From the NCBI GenBank assembly GCA_035273885.1, contig DATEOR010000054.1:1-41323 (forward strand): a stretch of DNA of 41,323 bases, given 5' to 3'. The DNA is from DATEOR01 sp035273885 (lineage in GTDB: Bacteria; Actinomycetota; Thermoleophilia; Gaiellales; Gaiellaceae). The position numbers and the translations under genes are program-made. Below, piece after piece: positions 30,542-38,422 of the stretch; position 1 is the stretch's first letter, and the number at the start of each line of letters is the position of its first letter. The notes beneath the pieces were generated by a model that had not been told where the DNA came from, searched no databases, and saw only the letters and a list, made by a program, of their open reading frames with translations.

Positions 30542-31167
30542 GCGCCGGCTCTCGCCTGAACGAGCGCTTCTATCCGGTCGACGACCTCGTCGATGGAGAG
30601 CTCGGTCGTGTCGATCTCCTGCGCGTCCGGCGCCGGCTCCATCTGCGCAGCGTCGCGCTCGTCGCGCAGGCGCAGGTCGGTGGCGAGCGCCTGCTCGCCG
30701 ATCTCCGGCCTGTCCGCTGTGCGGCGACGGGCGCGCTCGGCGGCATCGGCGACGAGGTAGACCTTCACGTCCGCGTTGGGGCAGACGACGGTGCCGATGT
30801 CGCGGCCCTCGATGACGGCGTCCCCGTGGGAGCCGAGCTCGCGCTGGCGCTCCCGCATCACCTCGCGAACCTGGGGATGGCGTGCGACCGAGGACACGAC
30901 GCGGTCGATGCGCGGAAGCCGGATCTCCTCGGTGACGTCCTTGTCCTGGATGAAGACGCGGTCGCCTTCGAAGGACACCGGCTCGCGGTGCGCGAGGTCG
31001 CCGAGCGCGGCGCCGTCCTCGAGCGACACGCCCTCGTCGAGCGCGAGCTGCGTGAGCGCCCGGTACATCGCGCCGGTGTCGAGGTAGCGAAAGCCGAGGC
31101 GGGTGGCGAGCGTGCGGGCGACGGTGCTCTTACCGGCTCCTGCGGGTCCGTCGATGGCGACGATCAT
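30538..31167 (-). CDS. cmk: Cytidylate kinase
   Basis: Phosphorylates CMP and dCMP to the diphosphates. The 209-residue protein has the P-loop GPAGAGKST (7-15), YLDTGAMYRALT, GRDIGTVV (CMP binding) and RRTADRPE with a LID-like arginine set. Length is slightly under the usual 220-230. aroA-cmk-der is a common actinobacterial order; here plsC is inserted between cmk and der. It follows aroA after an 11-bp gap. Confidence 0.96.
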   Translation of the reverse strand: MIVAIDGPAGAGKSTVARTLATRLGFRYLDTGAMYRALTQLALDEGVSLEDGAALGDLAHREPVSFEGDRVFIQDKDVTEEIRLPRIDRVVSSVARHPQVREVMRERQRELGSHGDAVIEGRDIGTVVCPNADVKVYLVADAAERARRRTADRPEIGEQALATDLRLRDERDAAQMEPAPDAQEIDTTELSIDEVVDRIEALVQARAGA

Positions 31168-31178
31168 GGGGTAGTGGC

Positions 31179-32465
31179 CTACCTGGCCGCGAGCGAGTCG
31201 AGCATCGGAAAGAAGTCGGGGAAGCTTACAGCGACGGACTCGGCATTCTCGATGCGGACGCCTTCGCGAGACACGAGGCCGGCGACGGCCGCGAGCATGG
31301 CGATGCGGTGATCGCCGGCGGTTTCGACGATACCCCCACCCTTAGGGCGGGTGGGAACCCCACGCACCCGGAAGCCATCATGCGCTGTTTCGATGCGAAT
31401 TCCTAGTGGCCGTAGGGCGTTTTTCACAGTTTCGATGCGGTCCGACTCCTTGACGCGCAGTTCCGCCGCCCCACGCACCACGCTGTCCCCTCTGGCCATT
31501 CCGGCCACGAGCGCGAACAGCGGCAGCTCGTCGACCAGGCGAGGGACCTCCGCTGGGCCGATCTTTGTCGCCACCAGGTCGGCGTGCTCCACCTCCAGGT
31601 CGGCGACCGGCTCGCCGCCTTCGACCCGGCGGTTGAAATGCGCCACGCGAGCCCCCATCCGCTCGAGGACGTCGAGGAGGCCGATGCGCGTCGGGTTGAG
31701 CCCCACGCCGTGAATCCGGATCGCGGACCCGGGGAGCAGGGTGGCCGCCACGACGAACGGCGCGGCGGACGAGAAGTCGCCGGGGATCGCGAGTGAGAGC
31801 GGCTGCAGGCGCTCCGCCGGCCAGACGGCCGGCTCCCCTGACTTCCGCCGCACCCGCGCCCCGGCCGCCTCGAGCATTCGCTCCGTGTGGTCGCGGCTGG
31901 GATGCTGCTCGACCACGACTGTCCGGCCTCCCTCCGCGAAGAGCCCCGCGAGAAGAACGCACGATTTCACCTGAGCGCTCGCAACCGGCAGCTCGTAGCG
32001 GATCGCCGAGAGCGGGGCTCCACCCTCGACGACGAGAGGCGCATGCCCCTCCTCCGTTGCTATCCGGGCGCCCATCTCCGCGAGCGGGTCGGCGATCCGC
32101 GAGAGCGGCCGGCGCGAAAGCGACTCGTCGCCGAGCAACTCGAAGCGCCCGTCCTGTCCGACGAGGAGCCCCGGCAGGAGTCGCATCAGCGTGCCCGAGT
32201 TGCCGCAGTCGATCGCCCCGTCCGGAGCCTGAAGGCCCCGCAGCCCCACCCCGCCAACGCGAACACGATCACCATCGACCTCCACCTCGGCACCGAGCGC
32301 GCGCATCCCTGCCGCCGTCGAGAGGGTGTCCGCAGACGCACCGAAGCCCGTGAAGCGGCTCTCGCCGTCCGCGACCGCCCCGAGCATGAGCGCACGGTGC
32401 GAGATCGACTTGTCGCCGGGCACGGCAAGGTCGCCGCGAAGCGAGACGGCCGGCTCCACCTTCAT
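31179..32465 (-). CDS. aroA: 3-phosphoshikimate 1-carboxyvinyltransferase (EPSP synthase)
   Basis: Sixth shikimate step: joins phosphoenolpyruvate to shikimate 3-phosphate. The 428-residue protein shows PGDKSISHRALML (catalytic Lys, Ser and Arg), CGNSGTLMRLL, SLSRRPLSRIADPL, the SAQVKSCVLLAGL helix, LPLFALVAG and the ELRVKESDRI motif. The PEP loop reads GNSGT where E. coli has GNAGT. Start ATG 32463-32465 opens directly on the first conserved strand. It is 29 bp from tyrA in the aroG-tyrA-aroA order. Confidence 0.96.
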   Translation of the reverse strand: MKVEPAVSLRGDLAVPGDKSISHRALMLGAVADGESRFTGFGASADTLSTAAGMRALGAEVEVDGDRVRVGGVGLRGLQAPDGAIDCGNSGTLMRLLPGLLVGQDGRFELLGDESLSRRPLSRIADPLAEMGARIATEEGHAPLVVEGGAPLSAIRYELPVASAQVKSCVLLAGLFAEGGRTVVVEQHPSRDHTERMLEAAGARVRRKSGEPAVWPAERLQPLSLAIPGDFSSAAPFVVAATLLPGSAIRIHGVGLNPTRIGLLDVLERMGARVAHFNRRVEGGEPVADLEVEHADLVATKIGPAEVPRLVDELPLFALVAGMARGDSVVRGAAELRVKESDRIETVKNALRPLGIRIETAHDGFRVRGVPTRPKGGGIVETAGDHRIAMLAAVAGLVSREGVRIENAESVAVSFPDFFPMLDSLAAR

Positions 32466-32494
32466 CGCTCGTGCCCCTTCAGGCAATGGGGCAA

Positions 32495-33595
32495 TTACTC
32501 GTCCTCGAAGGCCGGCGAAACGATCACGGAATACCCCTGCGCCTCGAGCAGCGCTGCCGCGCGGTGCGCCTCGTCCTCGCCGGACACGAGCACGGAGAGC
32601 GTCCCTCCCCGCTCGGGCGACAGGTGCTGGAGCTCGAAATCCTCGATGTTGATCTGCTCCGCACCGAGCGCCTGCGTGATCCCCGAGAGCACGCCCGGCC
32701 GGTCGGGCACGTGCACGCGCACGCGCTGCAGCGCGCCCACGTCGCGGTAGGCCTCGTCGAGGAGTGCGCGGCGGTTGAGGGCTGCTTCGCCGATCCAACG
32801 GGCAAGCCAGCCCGCGTCGCCCGCGGCGAGCGCGCGCTCGAGATCCTCGACGCGACGGCGGTGCTCGGCGAGCGACGAGCGAAGCTCCTCGGCGTTGTCG
32901 AGGAAAATGTCGACCCAGATGCGCGGGTTCGCGCCCGCGACGCGCGTCATGTCGCGCAGGGAGCCGCCGGCCGTCGCGAGCGGCTCGTGCCCGTTCACCC
33001 GCACGGAGCCGGCGTGGTTCAGGATGAGGTTCGCGAGAGCGTGCGGCAGATGGCTCGTCACCGCCATGAGCCGGTCGTGCGCCGCCGGATCGATGGCCAC
33101 CGGAATCGCCCCGAGCGAGGCGACGAAGCCGTGCAGAAGCCTGTAGCGCTCCGGCTCGGTCTCGGCGACGGGAGTGAGGAACCATGTGGCTCCCTGGAAG
33201 AGCTCGGCGCTCGCATGTTCCGGGCCGCGCGCCTCCGAGCCGCAGACCGGATGGCCGCCGATGAACCGACCACGCTCGGCCACCGACCCGCAGAGGCCGC
33301 TCTTCGTGGAGCCGACGTCCGAGACGGTCGGCTCCGATCCCGCAGCGAGCACGGCGCGGACCGTGTCCTGCAACGAGGCGACCGGTGTGGCCACGAGCGC
33401 GAGGTCCGCGCTCTCCACCGCCTCCTCGAGCGAGCCGACAGTCGCGTCGACTGCACCCCGCTCGGCAGCCACCCGGAGCGAGTCCTCATCCGCATCCCAC
33501 CCCACCACCCGCGAAACGCCCACCCGCTTCGCGGCGAGGCCGACAGAGGCTCCGATCAGCCCCGTGCCGACCAAAGCAAGCCGATCCGGTGGCAC
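32495..33595 (-). CDS. tyrA: Prephenate dehydrogenase with ACT domain
   Basis: NAD(P)-dependent oxidative decarboxylation of prephenate toward tyrosine. The 366-residue protein has a Rossmann GTGLIGASVGLA, DVGSTKSGL, GGHPVCGSEARGPEHAS (with the catalytic His), and the all-helical dimer domain (HLPHALANLILN). Residues from about 293 form an ACT domain (VRVHVPDRPGVLSGITQALGAE), which in such enzymes senses an amino acid. The start is a GTG (33593-33595) that shares one base with the aroG TAG stop, a TAGTG overlap. Codons upstream of it belong to aroG's antiframe and are rejected. Confidence 0.94.
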   Translation of the reverse strand: MPPDRLALVGTGLIGASVGLAAKRVGVSRVVGWDADEDSLRVAAERGAVDATVGSLEEAVESADLALVATPVASLQDTVRAVLAAGSEPTVSDVGSTKSGLCGSVAERGRFIGGHPVCGSEARGPEHASAELFQGATWFLTPVAETEPERYRLLHGFVASLGAIPVAIDPAAHDRLMAVTSHLPHALANLILNHAGSVRVNGHEPLATAGGSLRDMTRVAGANPRIWVDIFLDNAEELRSSLAEHRRRVEDLERALAAGDAGWLARWIGEAALNRRALLDEAYRDVGALQRVRVHVPDRPGVLSGITQALGAEQINIEDFELQHLSPERGGTLSVLVSGEDEAHRAAALLEAQGYSVIVSPAFEDE

Positions 33596-34962
33596 TACGT
33601 GTCGAGCTCGGGTGCACGCATGAGCTCGGCCAGACGAAAGGCGAGGTCGAGCGACTGGCGCGCATTGAGCCGCGGATCGCAGAGCGACATGTAACGGGAG
33701 GAGAGTTGTTCCTCGAGGACGGCCTCGGAGCCGCCAAGGCACTCCGTCACATCCTCGCCCGTGAACTCGAGGTGCACACCGCCCGGCCAAACTCGCTCGG
33801 CACGGCAGGCGGCGACGAAGCCTTCGATCTCCGCCATGATCGCGTCGAAGCGCCGCGTCTTCACGCCGGAGTCCGTCTTGAAAACGTTGGCGTGCATCGG
33901 GTCACAGGCCCACACGACCGGGTGCTCGGCCTCCCGCACCGCGCGCAGGAGAGGCGGCAGGAGCTCGAAGACGTGCTCCGCCCCCATTCGCGAGACCAGA
34001 GTGAGCCGGCCGGGCATGCGGGCCGGATCGAGCCGCTCGCAGATCTCGATCAGCTCGTCGGCCGTCGCGGTCGGCCCAACCTTCACGCCGAGCGGGTTGT
34101 TCACACCCGAGAAGAACTCGACGTGCGCGCCGTCGAGCTTCCGCGTCCGCTCTCCGATCCAGAGCATGTGCGCGGAACAGTCGTACCAGTCGCCCGTGGT
34201 CGAGTCGCGGCGCGTGAGCGCCTCCTCGTAGTCGAGCACGAGACCTTCATGGCTCGTCCAGACGTCGACCTGGTGGAGCTTCTGCTCGGCGACCACGTCG
34301 ATCCCGCACGCGGCCATGAAGAGCAGCGCGCGCTCGATTTCCGCAGCAAGTCGCTCGTACCGGCGGCCCTCCACGGACGAGGCGACGAACTCCTGGTTCC
34401 ACTCGTGCACCCGCAGAAGGTCGGCGAAACCGCCCTTCGTGAATGCGCGGACGAGATTGAGCGTCGAAGTCGAGTGGTAGTAGGCCTCGACCATGCGGTC
34501 CGGATCCGGGATTCGCGCCTCGGCCGTGGGCGCGTCATCGTGGATCATGTGTCCGCGGAAAGAGGGAATCTCGCCGTCACCCGCGGGCTCGGTCGGCGAG
34601 GTGCGCGCCTTGGCGTACTGGCCCGCGATCCGCCCCACCTTCACGACCGGCAGCGTCGCTCCGTACGTGAGCACTGCCGCCATCTGCAAGAGGATCTTCA
34701 GCTTCTCGCGGATGTGGATGGCGGAGACGTCGTGAAACGACTCGGCGCAGTCGCCCGCCTGAAGGAGAAACGCCCGCCCGGCGGCCACCTCGGCGAGCGC
34801 GGAGCGGAGCTGGCGCGCCTCGCCGGCGAACACGAGCGGGGGAACGGTGGCGAGCTTCTGGCGCGCAACCTCGGCCCGCTCCTCGCTCGGCCACTCGGGC
34901 TGATGGAGCGCGGGATGCGACCGCCAGGACGACGGCGACCAGACTGAACGGGCAACTGCCAT
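33595..34962 (-). CDS. aroG: Class II DAHP synthase
   Basis: First shikimate step: condenses phosphoenolpyruvate and erythrose 4-phosphate. The 455-residue protein is of the class II (plant/actinobacterial) type: LLQAGDCAESF, VVKVGRIAGQYAKARTSP, RGHMIHDD, SHEGLVLDYEEALTR, WIGERTRKLDGAHVEFFSGVNNPLGVKVGP, WACDPMHANVF and GGVHLEFTGEDVTECLGGS, giving the metal and PEP ligands (Cys, His, Glu and Asp). It starts at ATG 34960-34962, 9 bp after a TAGACT hexamer and back to back with trpS. It heads the aroG-tyrA-aroA series. Confidence 0.95.
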   Translation of the reverse strand: MAVARSVWSPSSWRSHPALHQPEWPSEERAEVARQKLATVPPLVFAGEARQLRSALAEVAAGRAFLLQAGDCAESFHDVSAIHIREKLKILLQMAAVLTYGATLPVVKVGRIAGQYAKARTSPTEPAGDGEIPSFRGHMIHDDAPTAEARIPDPDRMVEAYYHSTSTLNLVRAFTKGGFADLLRVHEWNQEFVASSVEGRRYERLAAEIERALLFMAACGIDVVAEQKLHQVDVWTSHEGLVLDYEEALTRRDSTTGDWYDCSAHMLWIGERTRKLDGAHVEFFSGVNNPLGVKVGPTATADELIEICERLDPARMPGRLTLVSRMGAEHVFELLPPLLRAVREAEHPVVWACDPMHANVFKTDSGVKTRRFDAIMAEIEGFVAACRAERVWPGGVHLEFTGEDVTECLGGSEAVLEEQLSSRYMSLCDPRLNARQSLDLAFRLAELMRAPELDT

Positions 34963-34971
34963 TGGGAACCC

Positions 34972-34977
34972 AGTCTA
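34972..34977 (-). promoter_or_regulatory. Leaderless -10 element of aroG (TAGACT)
   Basis: TAGACT lies 9 bp before the aroG ATG. Its divergent partner for trpS (34984-34989) is only 6 bp away, so RNA polymerase could not occupy both. Pattern-based only. Confidence 0.5.
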
Positions 34978-34983
34978 GTTAGC

Positions 34984-34989
34984 CATAAT
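34984..34989 (+). promoter_or_regulatory. Leaderless -10 element of trpS (CATAAT)
   Basis: CATAAT lies 10 bp before the trpS ATG; TTGGGA at 34962-34967, 16 bp upstream, is a possible -35 element overlapping the aroG start codon. Pattern-based only. Confidence 0.5.
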
Positions 34990-34999
34990 CAAGCTCCAA

Positions 35000-35980
35000 A
35001 TGCGCGTCCTCTCCGGAATTCAGCCGACCGGCGAAAAGCACCTCGGCAACTACGTCGGCGCCATCCGCCGCTGGGTGGCCGAGCAGCACGAGATGGATGC
35101 CTTCCATCCCATCGTCGACCTGCACGCGATCACCGTCCCACAGGAGCCCGAATCCTTGCGCGAGTCGACGCTCGACCTCGTCGCGCTCCTCATTGCGTGC
35201 GGCCTCGATCCCGACGTCTGCACGCTCTTCGTGCAAAGCCACGTGCCCGAGCATCCGCGCCTCGCCTGGGTTCTGGAGTGCATGACCCCGTACGGCGAGG
35301 CACGCCGCATGCCGCAGTTCCGGGAGAAGTCGGCCAAGAGCGAGAACTTCAGCGTCGGCCTCATGACCTACCCGGTGCTGCAGGCCGCGGACATCCTCCT
35401 CTACCAGGCCGACGTCGTCCCGGTCGGGGAAGACCAGCGCCAGCACCTCGAGCTCGCACGCGACCTCGCGCAGCGCTTCAACCAGCGGTTCGGCGAGACC
35501 TTCGTCGTCCCCGAGGGGACCTACGGCGAGGTCGGCGCAAAGATCATGGATCTCCAGGAGCCCACGAACCGCATGTCGACGACGTTCAGCGGCGATCTCG
35601 GGCTCGTGCGCGTACTCGACCCACCTGACCTGATCAGGCGGAAGCTCCGCTCGGCGGTGACCGACTCGGGTCGCGATGTCGTCCGCAGTGAGGACAAGCC
35701 CGGTGTCACGAACCTCATCGAAATCATGGCGGTGGCGACGGGCGACCCTCCCGAGGCGATCGAGGCGCGCTACGACGGCGCCGGGTACGGGAAGTTCAAG
35801 GAGGACGTCGGGGAGGCCGTTGTGGCGCTATTCGACCCGATCCGGCTTCGGTACGCAGACCTGCGCGGCAATCCCGGCGAGCTGCACGCCATCCTGGCGC
35901 GCGGCGCAGAAAAGGCGCACGCGATCGCGAGAGAAACGCTCGCCCAGGCCTACGAGCGCGTTGGCTTCGTTCCGCCGTAA
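35000..35980 (+). CDS. trpS: Tryptophanyl-tRNA synthetase
   Basis: Charges tRNA-Trp. The 326-residue class I synthetase has the HIGH-type motif as HLGN (14-17), the Trp-binding TYPVLQAADILLYQADVVPVGEDQRQHLELARD region and, in place of KMSKS, RMSTT (191-195). Both lysines of that motif are replaced (Arg and Thr), a departure I believe also occurs in other bacterial TrpRS as KMSTT-type variants. Length and the rest of the fold are normal. The gene is divergent from aroG and overlaps the presumed start of the RDD gene by 20 bp. Confidence 0.96.
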   Translation: MRVLSGIQPTGEKHLGNYVGAIRRWVAEQHEMDAFHPIVDLHAITVPQEPESLRESTLDLVALLIACGLDPDVCTLFVQSHVPEHPRLAWVLECMTPYGEARRMPQFREKSAKSENFSVGLMTYPVLQAADILLYQADVVPVGEDQRQHLELARDLAQRFNQRFGETFVVPEGTYGEVGAKIMDLQEPTNRMSTTFSGDLGLVRVLDPPDLIRRKLRSAVTDSGRDVVRSEDKPGVTNLIEIMAVATGDPPEAIEARYDGAGYGKFKEDVGEAVVALFDPIRLRYADLRGNPGELHAILARGAEKAHAIARETLAQAYERVGFVPP

Positions 35981-36593
35981 GCGGCCACTCCCCGAGTACC
36001 GCCCTCCCGACGGCAGTTACCGCGCCAACGCGGCGCCGCTCGCGCGCCGCCTCGTCGGGGGGCTCGTCGACTGGACGATCGTCACCGTCTTCTTCCTGAT
36101 CGCCCAGATTCCGCTCGGCGTCCTCCAGGCAACCGCGGACGAGATCGGCGGGGTCGTGTTCGTGGTTTTCTTCATCCTCACGCAGGCGGCCGGGCTCGCG
36201 ATCGTCGCCGGTTACTTCGCCTTCTTCTTCTCGACCGGGCACACGCTCGGGATGCGCGCGGCGGACATCCACGTCGTCGGGGCAGGGAACGGACGCAGCC
36301 CCGGCCTCGCCCGCGCCGCCGGCAGGGGAGTCCTCGCGGTCATCTTCTTTCTCGCCTCGTTCACTGCCTACACCTTCGTCCTCGGCAGGTACGACACGCC
36401 GCTCTCCACCTTCCACCAGGTGTCGCGCGCCGTGTCGATCGCAATCGCCTCGCTCGCGTTCATCGGCCACCTCTGGCAGCTCCGCGACCCAGCCGGGCGC
36501 GGGATCTGGGACCGGCTTTTCGGGCTCGTCGTGATCGAAGACTTGGTCCCGTCTTCGATGCCGGAGCGGCTATGGACCCCCTGGGGTACGTAA
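35961..36593 (+). CDS. RDD family membrane protein
   Basis: A membrane protein of about 210 residues with the RDD domain: an ARRLVGGLVDW opening helix carrying the characteristic Arg and Asp, three or four membrane segments (about 37-56, 63-92, 117-138, 158-170) and a final basic-aromatic segment (IWDRLFGLVVIE). Function of the family is unclear; transport has been proposed for some members. The start used is a TTG (35961) overlapping trpS, the closest canonical codon giving LASFRRKRPLPEYRPPDGSYRA; no ATG is available before the first membrane helix. Its 3' end overlaps the convergent rluB by 24 bp. Confidence 0.85.
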   Translation: MASFRRKRPLPEYRPPDGSYRANAAPLARRLVGGLVDWTIVTVFFLIAQIPLGVLQATADEIGGVVFVVFFILTQAAGLAIVAGYFAFFFSTGHTLGMRAADIHVVGAGNGRSPGLARAAGRGVLAVIFFLASFTAYTFVLGRYDTPLSTFHQVSRAVSIAIASLAFIGHLWQLRDPAGRGIWDRLFGLVVIEDLVPSSMPERLWTPWGT

Positions 36594-37262
36594 CGCCGCG
36601 ATTTCCTCTCCGCTGAGCTCGCGCCATTCGCCCGGGGCGAGCCCGTCGGTGCCAAGGCCGGCGTACGAGCTGCGATGGAGCCTGGTCACTGGGTGGCCGA
36701 CCGCGGCCAGCATCCGCTTCACCTGGTGTTTTCTCCCTTCGTGAAGGGTCAGCTCCAGCCGGGAAGGCTCCAGGCGCTTGACCAGGGCGGGAGCAGTCTT
36801 GCCGTCGTCGAGCTCCACTCCCTGGGCGAGCCGCGCAAGGTCTTCGTCGTCGGGCTCGCCTTCGACCACGACCTCGTAGACCTTGTCCACCTCGTAGCGC
36901 GGGTGCATGAGCCGGTGCGCGAGCGGCCCGTCGTTCGTGAGGAGCAGGACACCGGTGGTGTCCGCGTCGAGCCGCCCGACCGGGACGACGCGCCGCTCGT
37001 GGCCGACGAGCCCGACGACGGTCGGCCGGCCCTGGGGGTCAAGGACAGTCGTGACGACGCCGGCGGGCTTGTGCAGAAGGACGTACGTGAGCGGCTCCGG
37101 CCCGACCTCCGCGCCGTCCACTTCGACGCGATCCTTTCCCTCTACGAAGGTCGCGAGCCCGGCTACCTCGCCGTTCACGGTCACGCGCCCGGCGCGGATC
37201 AGCTCCTCGGCTCCGCGGCGCGACGCGATTCCGGCCCGGGCGAGGTAGGCGTTCAGGCGCAC
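36570..37262 (-). CDS. rluB: 23S rRNA pseudouridine synthase RluB/RsuA family
   Basis: Isomerises uridines in rRNA. The 230-residue protein has an N-terminal S4 RNA-binding domain (LNAYLARAGIASRRGAEELI, GRVTVNG) and the catalytic domain with GRLDADTTGVLLLTNDG (96-112), the catalytic Asp being D99, and the family ending KHQVKRMLAAVGHPVTRLHRS. Its usual position, after scpA-scpB, is interrupted here by the convergent palindrome gap and the GYD gene. GTG start (37260-37262); a GATAAT hexamer 8 bp upstream shares bases with the divergent GYD promoter. Confidence 0.93.
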   Translation of the reverse strand: MRLNAYLARAGIASRRGAEELIRAGRVTVNGEVAGLATFVEGKDRVEVDGAEVGPEPLTYVLLHKPAGVVTTVLDPQGRPTVVGLVGHERRVVPVGRLDADTTGVLLLTNDGPLAHRLMHPRYEVDKVYEVVVEGEPDDEDLARLAQGVELDDGKTAPALVKRLEPSRLELTLHEGRKHQVKRMLAAVGHPVTRLHRSSYAGLGTDGLAPGEWRELSGEEIAALRTPGGP

Positions 37263-37269
37263 GAGCGGT

Positions 37270-37276
37270 CATTATC
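37270..37276. promoter_or_regulatory. Overlapping divergent -10 elements of rluB and the GYD gene
   Basis: CATTAT (37270-37275, plus strand) lies 6 bp before the GYD-gene GTG, and GATAAT (37271-37276, minus strand) lies 8 bp before the rluB GTG. Six of seven bases are shared by the two hexamers, so the two promoters would be mutually exclusive. Pattern-based only. Confidence 0.45.
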
Positions 37277-37281
37277 CCGCC

Positions 37282-37572
37282 GTGCCCGTCTACATCTCGC
37301 TCATGCACTGGACGTCGCAGGGCATCGGCGGGCTGCCTGCCTGGCGCGACCGGGTGGAAGAGAGCCACGCAGTAATCGAGGACCGCGGCGGGAAGCTCAT
37401 CGACGTCTACGTGACGCTGGGCCGCTACGACGTCGTCGAGATCTTCGAGGCGCCGAACGACGAGACGGCCTACGGGATCGTCCTCGAGCTCGCGCGGCAC
37501 GGAAACGTTCGCACGGAGACCCTCCGCGCCTTCACGCGCGCCGAGGCCGAATCGATCGTGCGCGAGTCCTAG
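37282..37572 (+). CDS. GYD domain protein
   Basis: A 96-residue protein of the GYD family: it opens YISLMHWTSQGI, holds a middle helix (WRDRVEESHAVIEDRGGKLIDVYVTLGRYDVVEIFEAP) with the namesake GRYD, and ends RTETLRAFTRAEAESIV. Such proteins form small ferredoxin-like dimers; function is unknown. It is the only plus-strand gene between rluB and scpB, and starts 19 bp from rluB. It lies just before the palindrome-bearing gap. Confidence 0.9.
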   Translation: MPVYISLMHWTSQGIGGLPAWRDRVEESHAVIEDRGGKLIDVYVTLGRYDVVEIFEAPNDETAYGIVLELARHGNVRTETLRAFTRAEAESIVRES

Positions 37573-37622
37573 CAGTTCGTGTGACCGGGGGCCCACGCCG
37601 GCCCGCATGCGACCTGCCCAAA

Positions 37623-37635
37623 TAACAGTCTGTTA
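37623..37635. repeat. Inverted repeat, copy 1 (TAACAG-T-CTGTTA)
   Basis: Perfect 6-bp arms around a central T. It shares the 14 bases TAACAGTCTGTTAC with copy 2, but the arms do not extend further (flanks CCAAA and CAAGG). Centres of the two copies are 123 bp apart. Confidence 0.85.
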
Positions 37636-37740
37636 CAAGGTCAATTTCGAGACACCTGCTGACACTTTCGCGCGCATCGATGCAGCCCGACGATGCCGCA
37701 TTCTGCAGTGAGTTCCGCTGCCTGGGCTGGCGGTCGCCCA

Positions 37741-37763
37741 CCAAGTAACAGTCTGTTACTTGG
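37741..37763. repeat. Inverted repeat, copy 2 (perfect 23-bp palindrome)
   Basis: Arms CCAAGTAACAG and CTGTTACTTGG around a central T are perfectly complementary. The core matches copy 1. The size and odd symmetry suit an operator for a dimeric regulator such as a TetR-family protein; it is followed by CTTCTTTTGG, so termination is also possible. Confidence 0.85.
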
Positions 37764-37822
37764 CTTCTTTTGGGGCACTTCGTGCGGGGAGTCGCGACAG
37801 GTGCGCCACCGCCCCGCCGGGA

Positions 37823-38422
37823 CTAGGCGCCGCGGCGGCCGGCGACCTCTTCGAGCCGCTGGCGGAGGCCTTCGTCGTCCTCGGCGAGATCGTCGAGACG
37901 CGGGAGCTCTGAGAGCCCGGTGAGGCCGAAAACGCGCTCGAACAGCGGCGTCGCCTCGTAGCGAATGGCGCCGCCCTCCTTGTCGCGGCCCGCCTCGGCG
38001 ATCAGCCCTCGCTCGACGAGACCCGCCACCGCCGAGTCCGCGGCCACGCCGCGGATGCGGGCGATCTCCGGACGCGACACGGGCCCGAGATAGGCGACGA
38101 TCGCGAGCGTCTCGAGCGCGGCCTGCGAAAGGCCGCGTTGCACGGGCCGCTCGACCAGGCGTGCGCACGCCTCGGCGGCCTCTCTGGCAGCACGGAACGC
38201 ATACCCGCCGGCGACCTGCTCGAGCACGATGCCGCTCCGGCCTTCGCGGTAGCGCGAGGCGAGGAGCCCGAGAGCCGTTTCGACGCGCTCCGTCTCGTCC
38301 TCGGTCGCAGCGGCGAGCTCCTCGATGGAGAGCGCCGCGGGCGCGATCACGAGCAGCGCCTCGAGCGTCCGCGCGAGGCGGTCGACCGGATTTTCGATCA
38401 GCGTCAGGCTGCGTTGTTCCAT
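37823..38422 (-). CDS. scpB: Segregation and condensation protein B
   Basis: Kite-type subunit of the SMC-ScpA-ScpB condensin. The 199-residue protein has two winged-helix domains: residues about 14-90 (RTLEALLVIAPAALSIEELAAAT, ETALGLLASRY) and 95-175 (LSQAALETLAIVAYLGPVSRPEIARIRG, GLIAEAG with a wing, and YEATPLFERVFGLTGLSELP). Length is typical. Its ATG lies inside the 3' end of scpA (19-bp overlap). The other partner, smc, begins at the opposite end of the window. Confidence 0.94.
   Translation of the reverse strand: MEQRSLTLIENPVDRLARTLEALLVIAPAALSIEELAAATEDETERVETALGLLASRYREGRSGIVLEQVAGGYAFRAAREAAEACARLVERPVQRGLSQAALETLAIVAYLGPVSRPEIARIRGVAADSAVAGLVERGLIAEAGRDKEGGAIRYEATPLFERVFGLTGLSELPRLDDLAEDDEGLRQRLEEVAGRRGA

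Larger units (their letters stand above)
37573..37822. other. Gap between convergent genes, with two palindromes
   Basis: This 250-bp stretch between the ends of the GYD gene (+) and scpB (-) is the largest gene-free stretch of the window. It contains the two palindromes listed separately. A 70-codon minus-strand frame (37532-37744) starts with TTG inside the second palindrome and runs across the GYD 3' end; it resembles nothing I recognise and is not called as a gene. No tRNA fold was seen. Confidence 0.6.

Noticed and set aside
37532..37744. 70-codon minus-strand frame in the palindrome gap
   Set aside because: TTG start inside the palindrome, runs through the 3' end of the GYD gene on the other strand and matches nothing recognised.
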